Shown piece by piece: positions 53,201 through 60,996 of a stretch of 64,000 nt of DNA. Within the stretch, counting starts at the first letter, position 1; the number at the start of each line of letters is the position of its first letter. The translations under genes and the position numbers were made by a program. The notes under the pieces are model-generated. The model did no database searches and was not told where the DNA came from. It was given only the letters and a program-made list of their open reading frames with translations. Location of the stretch: contig JALJEE010002757.1 in the NCBI GenBank assembly GCA_023231475.1, positions 1 to 64,000 of the forward strand, given 5' to 3'. The stretch comes from Seison nebaliae. Its lineage: Eukaryota > Rotifera > Pararotatoria > Seisonacea > Seisonidae.

Positions 53201-55192
53201 GTCGGTACGGACGCACCAAATTTGTCGTTGCCTAGTTTCCCATTAAAAATGCCCGCATTAATATCGACCCAAGTGACGGTGAAGGATTATGAGACAAGTA
53301 ACAAAGACATGTCACCAACAACAACTGTAAATGAAAGTTCGATAACGTCTCCAATTGTACAATGTGATGGGGGAAAGATTGATATGCCAACGGCGAATAT
53401 AAAATTCCCGAAACTCCTCCAAGTCCAACAAACCACTCAAACGTTATCGATGGAAATTAATGAATCAACACCGGTAATTTCTGATTCGAATGTTCACGAA
53501 TTTCATATCGATCAACAATCGACCGATCTAGGTGGTCCAGATGCAATAATGACAGTGTCAGGTATATCTCATTCGACGACCGGTCACGATATGACCCAAT
53601 CGGAACATTTCGAAAGTCAACAACCATTACAAACGGAATATGACATTGATATGGATATGGAGACAGTTCGTCTTCGTGATCATGGAAAAGATATCGAAAT
53701 AAAAATTCCAAAACGTATCAGTCAATTATCTCACACATCCTCCACCAATGCCGATCATCATTTGAATGTGAAGGTGAAAAAACCGGAAGTTCAAATTTGT
53801 CAAACATCCATCGAAACGAAAACAGACGATAGTAGTGTCGGTGCGTTAGATGCGGATATCCGATCGGGATTAACTCCCATCAATGTTGGTGATAAGAAAG
53901 TGAACAAGAAAAAAATTCGATTTTTCAAATTGGGAAATTTTCGGAAACTGTCGAGCAAGTCATATGTGACGGATTCGGAACTAATTCAAGGACAATCGAA
54001 ATCGATAACAGAAGATATAATCACGCCAACTGTCAAGAGTATTGAAACGACGAGAATCGATAGTCTACCTGGATTCACTGGAACGATCGATAATACGGAA
54101 AATTTGAGGGTCGATTCGTCGATCGAAAGCGATAAAGAAATCGGTCAACAATTACCGGTCACAATTGAAATTCCACCTCCAAGAAATATTGTAGGATATC
54201 ATGACGCTCGTGATCCTGATCGAGCGAAATTATTGGAAGATATGCATCGTACTCAAGAAAAACCGTCACCAGAACCTGCAACGGAGAAAGTGGAAGTAGC
54301 GGAAGTACACGACGGAGTGGTCATGCACAAAGTTCGTATTAGAGATCATGGACGAGATAGTATCGTAGAATTGAGAAGATCGAGTGATAGGAAGTCGTGG
54401 GAACGACGAGATTATTCCATCGATGAAGATCGAGAACCGGAAACGATCGAGAAGAAAGAAGTGGTCGATATATCGAAAGCGAATGTTTATGGTCGAATTA
54501 ATGACGTTATACAAACGGTCAATGAATTAGAGAACGAAAATAGACCTAAAGAATTAGAATTCGAAACCATCCAATTGAAAACAAGAACAGATATCGATCA
54601 ACAATATCGAATTGATGAACTTCGACAAAATATTCCACAAATCGAACAATCTCCATTATCTACTGGTGCCATAGAAACTACAGAGATTATCACTACTACT
54701 ACTAACAACAACAACAATAATAATAATAATAATAATAATGTTATTAGTTCATCATCGACAACATATCAATCACCGACGGATAAACCATATAAAGTATTGA
54801 CGAAACGTGTCACCGAACAATTGGAAGATGCGACGACGGGTAAAATGACGACGATCGATTCTTATGAAACGGAAACTGTTCTTTACAGAACGGTGACTGA
54901 TGACGATTATCCGTTTACGGATATGAAAACGACGTCGTGGAAGAATCGAAAGGAATTGGAGAAGCGGACGATTGAAGAACCGTCGGCCGATCAACCAGCA
55001 GGGAAGATAATCGTTGAACGTCAAACGGAAGAGATCGAACGACAAGAACATCGAGATAAGGATGGGGAAATCGTCCATACAGAAAAAGTGACGACTGGGC
55101 CTCTCATCACGAAAGTTGTGGATGGTTCGTTTGTGTCTTCGGAGGTGAGAAGAGAAGGAGATGGAGCGGAATCGCCAGATAGTTGCTTCTAA
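44207..55192 (+). CDS. Giant AHNAK-like repeat protein
   Basis: One uninterrupted frame, 3661 aa from the first ATG. The frame stays open back to an AG at 44082 behind a polypyrimidine tract, so an upstream exon may add residues. Residues 1-250 include a globular-looking part (KKFYSRKLADVIYELHQKY, then RQKWKFMFSYVPNHIEDAI). From about 390 to 2950 come repeats on a 7/14-residue period, PK(I/V/M)D(I/V)(D/N)(L/V/T) and GPKMDINVPDLDF, the composition of vertebrate AHNAK central repeats. Five basic-aromatic modules and about ten MPxL modules interrupt them. The C-terminal 700 residues are non-repetitive, with two VR(L/I)RDHG(K/R)D motifs, an Asn run and an acidic end. AHNAK proteins are cytoskeleton- and membrane-associated scaffolds; here that role is inferred from repeat style only. 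No membrane segment is seen. Confidence 0.88.
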   Translation: MPTTIANVKITSSNATSVSVKASAGANPQLNLLAPTPKACIDVYHSSEDSLPSVRNAHDIIPAFSKSLERINKYQTESTENLVKKFYSRKLADVIYELHQKYLFRQKWKFMFSYVPNHIEDAIQRLRQELARYDTDFYAVQTTEDIISLLKQKPYYAQWHNNLNDNEKDVVNGKVDPLKRFINLETTKNLDANVQPPPTSTNAISILTQETIANKENIIDHTITLNQQSPNATIIDTNAGISLVREGEITTQERTDSQTASGLKKDVETVQKKKKKQKKGKNRFFNFFRSTKKKNGSALDVRGSQISILSENGGILSKSVKIKMPKLEVPESRSKAETLPKTLTVTTPTVTTAINSTSITHENIQIDSAQSDLPNLTIEGGKPDIHVPSLQIDKPEVNLQGTLPDLYIDERSVRLDTKRSTKLDDSDIRFKSPKVDIDSPKFHMDVIDGTNVGGKIDIDYTQLDISAPQMKVNLPDISPPKIDIHLPEVNIPSPKIDIDTPKIDIDLPTMNVPSPKIDIDTPKIDIDIPKMDISPHKIDIDLPKINIPSPKFDIDTPKIDIDLPKIDIDKPKIDIDLPTMNIPSPKLDIDFPKIDIDTPKIDIDTPKIDINLPKIDIDTPKIDIDTPKIDIEAPKFKLEAPDIDIKKPSIDLPEVKMGVDVDMPKLSVDTPSIEIGAPKVDIEAPKLEGEFKGIEVDQAIVDISTPAVTGPKLHQKRKKKSFSFHFPGFKRFKKPSSDFEISQTKKTIQIKGSKTIDDTKNLETDLNIPSIHVQMPTLEYDMLDEDGPKKDNDETTKKVTIDANIDVPTVDLKGPKINMDIQNRDMETGLSDININMKKPEFDLPNINIPEVNVKCPKIDTDIKLPEVTMPDVDVRAGKFDISGPKIDVELPEISGKVPKLDVDINVPKLDLDVKTPKMDVDLPKVDMDLPKMDIDLPKFDVNLPKVDLKMPKVDLKMPSLEMGKPSADLNMGNIDWDVPNLHVDMPNLDLKTPDVDMRAGNLNIDLPEIDGKLGNIELEGGKLNIDAPKIDAKLSDINLEGPELNVNLPSANLPDMSIEKPDLSIDAGKIDVNMKKPSFPPKVGMPSMKVDLPDVHFPQISTPKISLPRFKTPKISGPDLDLKGPSVKVDIPDVDIDLPDPNIKLPEIDVNVNPPKIDLPKVDLKVDTPDINMPKVNLPEIDAKLATPNIDWPNVELPEIKADINLPKIDGKIEMPKIDLPDVDIKPGKIDVEAPKIDIDLPDISGKTIDIDIDVPTLELEGGIEKNDDLAMPTVPLRMPTLDILTLDESKNKEQDDISLHMPVVVLQMPQLEIQYSPKVDVDVADVKMDTPKLNVDLTSPKVDINVPDLKGPKLDVNIPDLDIKGPKLDVNLPDLDLEAPKVDINVPDLAINTPKIDVPDFEIKPPKVDIDLPDVDIKGQKMDFPDIDIKAPKFDIKAPKIDLPNVDIKVPKFDIKTPNIRGPKMDINVPDFDLQRPKIEIDVPDLDVQGPKMDINVPDFNLQGPKMDINVPDLDFKGPKMDINVPDLDFKGPKMDINVPDLDFKGPKMDINVPDLDFKGPKMDINVPDLNFKGPKMDIDVPNLDLKGPKMDIDVPDLDLKAPKLKVEAPNVDVELPQLNMDAPEVDAKMPNADIGMPKVKVALPYLEYEEVEGDVNVNVPKTGIPDQWFKMPAIKIKMPHLEYPEDEEEKKITVTDIELPKLDIETPAIDVESPRIDLEMKPPEIDVKKSNFEVKTPKVTIPDLKMKTPEIDLPSVNLKSGKVDVPKIDVDVKDFDLKFESGVPTIKMPSLETSEDMDKPTVEVKTPQKTGKKRNLSLQRFNFKGKTRDWSLPGFRAKAPTVDFEPPNMALKSPEFKVPSIDIEGPSLDINAPKIDIEPGKFEMKSPEIDVDLPDIDGKLPKIDIDAKMPKVDIDLPEVNLPDFSAKLPSIDIDPAKVKVDMPDLDITSPKIDVDLPDMNVKKPQFDINVPDIKMPNVNIDIKKPEINMPNIKFPDFKSPKIDLDFEKPKVDIDLPTADIDLPKVDIDLPKVDIDLPKVDIDPPTVDIDLPKVDIDLPKVDVDMPKLDIDMPKLDIGSPKVDIDMPKVDIDMPKVDIEGPDLDGKFKFSSIGIKSPKVNLPKIGGTLPKVDLPEINMPKIKMPSLSGPKVDISATKLDADIDLQTPNIEMPSVDIDVQKPDISLPSIDLDIKKPEISLPSIDLDIKKPEISLPSIDLDIKKPEISLPSIDIDMKKPDIDVDLPSLTMESKTIKIDGKAPKIDVDLPKFDIDIEKPKLDVKGNLDIDINKSGLDIDINKSEIQMPETPISMPNVTVKMPRLIPMSGETNTTNDDDLKLKDSHVDLHFPKLQPSQIEAKMKAFDKDGPKIIMPTLTYLNNQEAIDVGVDKPKINIEQRKVEFELPTVDMNVPKVDIETPSLNINAPKIDIEKGDLSLKGPEVNVDVPDLKMEGPKVDLEMPKVDVDIPNVDIKTPELSSRGWNMPKIDIKMPHIKTPNWKIDTKSPKMDVKIPDVDMNLQKVDIDTSKINIDMPSVDVKPPKIDVQTPKIDLEMPKIDIETPKLDLNLPKVDMPEIDVKLPKIDIEKPKIDLDMPKIDLDMPKVDLDMPKIDLDMKTPKIDIDMPKIDMNMSGMDVEWPKIEKPKIDFDIPKVDLEMPNIKAPKIDVNMPKVDLEMPKIDIDTPKLDVEFPSTNIEVNGPTLDIDAPKLDVDIGKFELNAPKLDVEGGKFDMKGPKLNVDIPSVDVNVDRPYMNVTSDINLPQVDVNVKRKNVVEDTPISMPNVIIKMPRLVAYDKEPNVDGHVELKDVHIPQPNISIDKGSLDVEGASVDVKTTDVKLPSLEVKGKLGEVNVEKSKFEMPKVDIDLPSVEIEKKSMSMKMPSMSVDSPSVNMESGDLKINGKSRGTIELPKAIVSDSATYKVKSRTVSAEAKGKKPKMKKTLSLRGFFPQFYLGARTGFSDREDFVDDDSHGDSGGRAPSADVRLTPIGEISHKQIVGTDAPNLSLPSFPLKMPALISTQVTVKDYETSNKDMSPTTTVNESSITSPIVQCDGGKIDMPTANIKFPKLLQVQQTTQTLSMEINESTPVISDSNVHEFHIDQQSTDLGGPDAIMTVSGISHSTTGHDMTQSEHFESQQPLQTEYDIDMDMETVRLRDHGKDIEIKIPKRISQLSHTSSTNADHHLNVKVKKPEVQICQTSIETKTDDSSVGALDADIRSGLTPINVGDKKVNKKKIRFFKLGNFRKLSSKSYVTDSELIQGQSKSITEDIITPTVKSIETTRIDSLPGFTGTIDNTENLRVDSSIESDKEIGQQLPVTIEIPPPRNIVGYHDARDPDRAKLLEDMHRTQEKPSPEPATEKVEVAEVHDGVVMHKVRIRDHGRDSIVELRRSSDRKSWERRDYSIDEDREPETIEKKEVVDISKANVYGRINDVIQTVNELENENRPKELEFETIQLKTRTDIDQQYRIDELRQNIPQIEQSPLSTGAIETTEIITTTTNNNNNNNNNNNNVISSSSTTYQSPTDKPYKVLTKRVTEQLEDATTGKMTTIDSYETETVLYRTVTDDDYPFTDMKTTSWKNRKELEKRTIEEPSADQPAGKIIVERQTEEIERQEHRDKDGEIVHTEKVTTGPLITKVVDGSFVSSEVRREGDGAESPDSCF
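45620..46090 (+). repeat. PKIDIDx heptad-coding repeat block
   Basis: A 21-bp period codes PKIDIDL/PKIDIDT in tandem within the giant ORF. The DNA is dense in ATCGATATCGAT palindromes. Confidence 0.9.
48600..49015 (+). repeat. 42-bp tandem repeat coding GPKMDINVPDLDFK
   Basis: About ten 14-residue units. The central four (about 48764-48931) are identical in protein and differ by only a few silent bases, indicating recent duplication. Confidence 0.93.
50230..50510 (+). repeat. PKVDIDL heptad-coding repeat block
   Basis: A 21-bp period with alternating PKVDIDL and PKLDIDM units inside the giant ORF. Confidence 0.88.
50755..50905 (+). repeat. 42-bp tandem repeat coding KPEISLPSIDLDIK
   Basis: Four almost identical copies of a second 14-residue unit, distinct from the GPKMDI array. 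Confidence 0.92.
54698..54740 (+). repeat. AAC/AAT run coding poly-Asn
   Basis: A trinucleotide tract gives a stretch of Asn residues in the C-terminal part of the AHNAK-like protein. Confidence 0.92.
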
Positions 55193-55320
55193 AGTAGAAT
55201 GTAAGCCATCCGTTATTATCTCTTTTAACTAGTCATCAATGCCGAATCAGAAGCGATGAATCTTTTCCATTAATTCGAGAATGTTTTATGATCTAAATTT
55301 CTGTAATATTATTCACTCTC

Positions 55321-55350
55321 CACACACACAACACACACACACACACAACA
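55321..55350. repeat. CA dinucleotide microsatellite
   Basis: (CA)n interrupted by two AACA steps, just downstream of the giant ORF. Confidence 0.9.
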
Positions 55351-55683
55351 TACACATTTTCTCTCTTTCTTATTCATTTATTATCTTTTCCTTCCATACA
55401 TATCAATTCCTCCAATCACCACAAACAACAACAACAACAACAACAAGAACAGCACATAGAGCACGTAAGAAACGTATTCATGGATTATATTTTTCTTTCT
55501 TCGACCATCTTGGTCAATTGACATTTATCTATAAATTTTATCGTTCAAAAATGTTGGTATGGGAAACATCTGAGAAATGATATTGTCATCATTCGTTTCT
55601 TTCAAATTATCAGAAATATTTAATCATTCGTTATCCATCGATTCGATGGAACTCTTTCGTTGTAGAGTAAGTTCTCTTTATGT

Positions 55684-55715
55684 CTCTCTCACACACACAC
55701 ATATATATATATATC
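55684..55715. repeat. CT/CA/TA compound microsatellite
   Basis: Short (CT)n, then (CA)n, then (TA)n. Confidence 0.9.
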
Positions 55716-56600
55716 TCATATAGTTGGACGATCTTACCCTCTCATCCAAATCACATCCATTCATTCATCGTTTCCTCGTCATAAAACATGTTGTCCGATT
55801 TGTTCAATCTGTTCGTTGGGAAAGCAGATTGGAGAAGAATCGCTCAATGTAACTTATGGTATGAGGGGGCGAATGACGCTACCAACGACGAACGATGAAC
55901 ATTCTAACAATTATCCGATTTATCTAGAAATTTACTAAACGAGAAAATTATTATATTCATGTAAATTCTATCATTAAATTATCTATAATTTTATTAAATT
56001 CTATTTCACATTCTCATCCACAGCACACATACACATATATTCGATTTCGTTTCAAAATTATTCTTTTCCCATTTCCAAAAGATGTTCCACTTACAACGTA
56101 GCTTAGTGTTCTTAGCTTGCAACAAGAAATTTAATGCAAAAATAAAATGTTTTATTCTATAAATTCTTCTTTCTTTCACCCAAATAATCAAACGATCAAA
56201 CAAATATATTGTTCAAAATTGAGAATAAGAGAAAAAAGTTTCCTATTTCCCCTCATTTGCAGGTCGATGTTCTTTTCATTACATTTAAATTTCCTTAATT
56301 TATATTAAAAAGTAATTTAAATAATGATTATTAAATAATATTATCATTAAAAATTACTATCTGATATTGAGATATGTTAAGTTGAGATTCATTCGAAATT
56401 CGAGTACTATTTGAACAATTGTATTTTTATGAGGATAATGGCAAAAATTGATAAAAATATATGGACTCTGTGTTTGGATAATATTGTTATCTATTGGAGA
56501 CGATGAGATTGAAATGATTCGAGTTGAGAAAATTTGAATGAGAGAAAGCTGTAAAAGGCGTTTCGGAAGGAAGAGGAGGAGGAAATATAAAGAGATTCGT

Positions 56601-58096
56601 TTAAAATGATTGAAATGACAAAAATGCGATATTGACGAAAAAGATGAAGAAAGAAATGGTTTTAATGGTGGATGAATTTTTCGGGATTTGAACACCTCGT
56701 CTCAACGACAACGTCGAACAAGGTAATGGTACATTCGCTGCCAGATCACATCGTCCAATCACGCCATTAAATCGATAACCAATATTACATTTCGCTTCTC
56801 TCGTTTTCCGACGGTTGCTACATTCGTAGAAGATTCGACAACTCGACGCTTCGTCTGCGTGGATACCATTCGATTTATTTTCACCTGAATTATTTTGAAA
56901 ATTTAAAAAAAATGAGAATGAAAAGATTAACAAGGATCTTTCTCGTATTTCCTGTTGCCGCAATAAACTTTATTTTTTTCGTTGCATGAGAATGTGTAAG
57001 TGTCGAATAAATATCCTTTCGGACATGTCCGTCCCACATAACGACCGTCAATACAATCATAATATGAATCGCAATTCATTGGATTCTCCTTAGCTTCCGA
57101 ACATCGTGGAGTTGTCGTTTTCTCTTCCATTTTTTTCGTTGTTTCTTTTCTCTTCTTCTTCTTTTTCTGCTTCTCATCTAATTTATCGGAATCGATGATT
57201 TCTAAAGAACTGTTAGATTGATCATTGATTAGAAGTAATTTAGTTGATTGGGAAAATAGGTCGGTGACGATCACTGTCTTCTCAGTTCCATGTGCAACAT
57301 CGGAAATATTCTGCTCTTTCCTCCTCCTAAATCGTTTTTGTTTAATTTAAATTTTTCATGAACTTATTATCATTAATTCTCATTATTATCACTATTATCT
57401 GGGAAGCTGTTTAAAAGATCGGACAATTGCTCAATTGTCTCACTATCACTTTGTTTTTGTTCAATTTTACAAAACTAGAAAATTCGAATTTTGTTGGGGG
57501 AAATTTAAAAAATGCGGAAAAAAACTATTCGAAATAATAAAAATTAGAAATCAGCTAAATCATCTAAAGTTATGAAGCGCTCTCATATTCGTCATTAGTA
57601 ATGGGAAGCGGAAATTAAATTAGAATAATTAAAAATTAACTTTTCATCAATATCAATCTCACTCGGCGATTCATCAGTATCGATATCTTTTGAATTATTT
57701 TAATAAGACTTAATTAATTTATTAAGAGAAAAAAAAACTTTTTTTCAAATTTTCAGATTTTTTTTCATTTTCTTCTTCTCCCTCCTCGTCGTCATCTTCG
57801 ACGTAATCATATTCCTCTTCATATTCGTCGGATGATTGAGCTTCTTCTTTTCTTTCGCAATCGACATTGTCTAACCAGTCGCATCGACCGGACAAATGGT
57901 TCCAAGCCGTTCCGGCCGGACATTCATATTCTTCAGCTACTCCGTACGAACATCGCCAATAGACGTGACAGAACAATGGATCGGTGTAATAGCCGTCGCG
58001 TTTGCCATGACAAGTGAAATCATCTTGCGCTGAAGCAATGTCAAATTTGGAGTAGAAGAATATGGCGAATATGATGATGATATTCGTCAGTTGCAT
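56601..58096 (-). CDS. Secreted protein with three chitin-binding CBM14 domains (CPAP-like)
   Basis: 360-aa protein on the minus strand. Exons are 58096-57739, 57686-57641, 57326-56932 and 56884-56601, with introns of 52, 314 and 47 nt, all GT-AG and all phases closing. Residues 1-24 form a signal peptide (MQLTNIIIIFAIFFY...). Three six-Cys CBM14 domains lie at about 29-80 (Cys spacing 13-5-9-12-7), 210-257 (9-5-9-12-7) and 267-322 (14-5-10-12-9). Such domains bind chitin in cuticle or peritrophic matrix, and three copies with this spacing recall the CPAP3/obstructor group. Unusual features are a roughly 130-residue linker after domain 1, first very acidic (EEEYDYVEDDDEEGEEE) then Lys-rich, and a hydrophobic C-terminus (TISFFIFFVNIAFLSF) preceded by KNSS, which could be a GPI-anchor signal or membrane anchor. 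The start was chosen for the signal peptide. Confidence 0.88.
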
Positions 58097-59861
58097 AATT
58101 AGATGAGAAACTTTTATTTTCGGGATAGAGTGATGAAGGTGATGATAATAGAAAGTTATTGAAGAATTCCACAAATAAATAGTGGTTGTGATGAAGTAGA
58201 TGTCTGTCAAGGTGAAGCATGTCAAGTAGCGAAGGAGACATTCCATCTCAAATGTCAATAAGAATTATAAGATTGTGTCGATGTCGCAATCGGATGAGAA
58301 AAAAAAAATTGTTCATACATTTCCCACAAATATCCCACACCAAATACATAGTCAATACATAGACGCTCTTATCATTCTCCTTCTTCTTCTTCTTCTCGAG
58401 TCGAATCATCGGAAAAGAAAAGGATCAGATACATTAGAAAACAGATAAATATCAATACGTAGACGAGAAGAGAAGATAAATGAATAAATTAAACGGAGAA
58501 CCTTCAAATTGTGGTTGATACGTCACCAGATTAATTCCATGAAGATTCACGAGTCGATCTGGAATTGGATTCAATAATAAACTGAAATACTTAACATTCC
58601 TTTCAATCAGAAGAATGATGATAATCTGATCAGATTCGAATGACACTTTTCCCCCATTCATCAAACGCGTTCCATCGATAAGTTCATCATCCGTCGACTT
58701 ATTTATCGATCGATCACTTCCCATCATCATCATCACCTCCCTCCGAGCGAGAGAGAGATAGAGTGAATAATGGGATTGTGATAAATTGTCAATTCGCACA
58801 GAGACAATGAGAAACCTTTCGGAGATTGGGAATAAATCGAATTTAATTGAATGTCACCAATCCTTAAAATGGGAGAATGACATTTCATCATTTCATGATA
58901 CGATGCACATATCGTCAATGAAGAAAACTATATCTTCCCCCTCCCCTCCCGTTCAGATGTGATCCAATATGAATTATTAGAACTTCCTCTAATGAACGAG
59001 AAGTTGGAGGGGATGAAAATAGTGGACGAATGACGGTTTGTGGACGGAATGTAAATTTCCCCGTCAAATCTATTAATTTCTCTATTAAATGTTTTGTTTG
59101 GTTACCCTCCATTGAACGACGAGAGTTGTGTGAATGATTGAAGAAAAAATGAATCCGTCACAATGGAGATATCATCGATGAATCGAGACCATTAGTAACA
59201 AATAAACTACTTAATCAGGTAATGTTAAGAAGTGATCGATGAAGAGGATGGGACGTACGTATATGTTGCAATGTTTACACGAGTCTTCTTTCGACTTACT
59301 AATACTCTCATATTATTATCCCTAACAGACAAAGTAAGTTAACGAACTCATTGTCTAGAGATCGGGAATGATGGGAACGATTCTCAATAACAAATCGAAT
59401 GTAAATACAATTGTCATGCCATGGATGGACGTTTTGAATGGATGGATGGTGAGATTGTGGAAACGAACTAGAACGAAAATGCCATAAAAATTCATCATAA
59501 TTGAAACGAAAAATTTTTGAAATTCTGAAAATTAAAGATGATTTAATATTTGAAATTATTTCCAAAATTTTATTTTTTTGCACAATTTTTTTTAAAATTT
59601 GATCGATATTACTGATGAGTATGAGAATGATAAATCTGATGATAACGGAAAGATGGTACAGGAAGATGAGGATACGAAAACAATTATTTTCAAATAACAA
59701 TACAAATTAGAGATTCGTTTACAATAAGTGGAAGAAGAAGGAAAGATTGTGGAAAAAGAGAATTCTTTGTTTTGATCGCATAATTTCTATTAAGTGTTCT
59801 TCGGAGTATTCGGTTGGCGATTGGTGAGATTAATAAATGCATCCTCATCATATTATGACAT
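58097..59861. other. Intergenic, upstream of the chitin-binding gene
   Basis: Should include the promoter of the CBM14 gene and the 3' region of the small membrane ORF. Short minus-strand frames (58452-58799, 59308-59700) have no recognisable features and are not called. Confidence 0.5.
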
Positions 59862-60074
59862 TTATGAGACGATTGCTTTCAGTCCATCCATCACCATGTA
59901 AATGTTCTCGCAAGCACTACACAACACATAAATTATCACCACTAAATAGAAGACGAAGCTGCAAGAGAACACGTAAACGGATAGTCGTCCCAATACGATC
60001 TCCCACTCGTTTAGAGGCACCTCCATCTCTAAATCATTCTCAAGAATTTCTCGCGTATTTTCCGATGCACCCAT
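59862..60074 (-). CDS. Possible small single-pass membrane protein (70 aa)
   Basis: An ATG-started frame with an in-frame TGA just upstream. Residues 1-30 are polar and acidic (MGASENTREILENDLEMEV). They are followed by one hydrophobic segment of about 24 residues (YVFSCSFVFYLVVIIYVLC) and a short polar tail with MVMDGLKAI. The region is clearly richer in G+C than its flanks, and the amphipathic layout is unlike the low-complexity frames around it. It lies between the CBM14 gene and VPS26. No family was recognised; a micropeptide or a terminal exon of a larger gene are both possible. The opposite-strand frame lacks a comparable pattern. Confidence 0.45.
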   Translation of the reverse strand: MGASENTREILENDLEMEVPLNEWEIVLGRLSVYVFSCSFVFYLVVIIYVLCSACENIYMVMDGLKAIVS

Positions 60075-60979
60075 GACTCATGTAGATGTAGATAATAAGA
60101 AGAACGAATGTAAAGGAAACTAATTTCAAATGAGAATAAACCAAAATAGAAATTTCTTTAGTCAGATTTCATTTGAATTTCTCTGTTTAATTCACTAATA
60201 AATTGTCAAATTCAACGTCTGCGAACCTCATTCCATCTCTCACAGACATATTCTCTCATTATCGTCTTCATTTTAGAGGAAATGAGCCGATAAATAAAAC
60301 GCCATTTTCCTTCATTTACTTCACATTTAATTTACACTTTCAACAATCGTTTCTCTGAAATTTGTTGGACGGTTTTAAAATTTTTTTAAAATTTCCAAAA
60401 CTATAAAATTCTCATGGTCCTCTATTAAACCACTACAAATTTCTTAATATCAACGTTAATTTTCTCAATTCATAGTTTTTAAATTATTCTCCTAATACTC
60501 AACGAAAATTTTTTTCATTTATCAAATAAATTTTATGAAACTTTTAAAAATTAATTGAGATTATTTAAAAATTTCAAATGGATAAACTAAATAAACGATA
60601 GAAATTCCATTAAAGAGATTAATGAGAATTTAAATTTTAATATTTTCACATATTTAATTCATTCGTCCAAATTGACGATATGAAAGTTTTGGGGAGAATT
60701 GATGGAAATTCCGGTAATGATGACGTTTTATGATGGTGGTAATAGAGATAAAGCTAAATAATTAAATTTAGACTGAATTGAACGGAAGTTGTTGGGAGGT
60801 GGAAGAATTCGAAAGGAGATCATGTGAATAAATAATTGACGATTGACAACATAAATTTTTCGTTAAAAAGAAAAGACAAAATAGAAAATTTTTCGTTTGA
60901 TATTTTGGGAGGATAGACAGAATCGACTCATATCTCGGGAAAATCATCTAGGACGACGGATTGAAAAAGGAAATGCGAG
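60075..60979. other. Intergenic, upstream of VPS26
   Basis: A+T-rich, with no coding sequence seen. It should hold the VPS26 promoter and that of the small membrane ORF. Confidence 0.5.
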
Positions 60980-60996
60980 ATGTCCACTCTCTTTAG
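60973..60996 (+). promoter_or_regulatory. Overlapping upstream ORF of VPS26
   Basis: ATG at 60973 opens a 7-codon frame ending TAG at 60996. It overlaps the VPS26 ATG (60980) in another frame. Both ATGs have G at -3, so leaky scanning would be needed to reach the main start. Confidence 0.4.

Larger units (their letters stand above)
55193..56600. other. Intergenic, 3' sides of AHNAK-like and chitin-binding genes
   Basis: The two genes converge here. Contains CA (55321-55350), CAA (55425-55446) and CA/TA (55684-55715) microsatellites and A+T-rich sequence. No coding sequence was seen. Confidence 0.6.
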
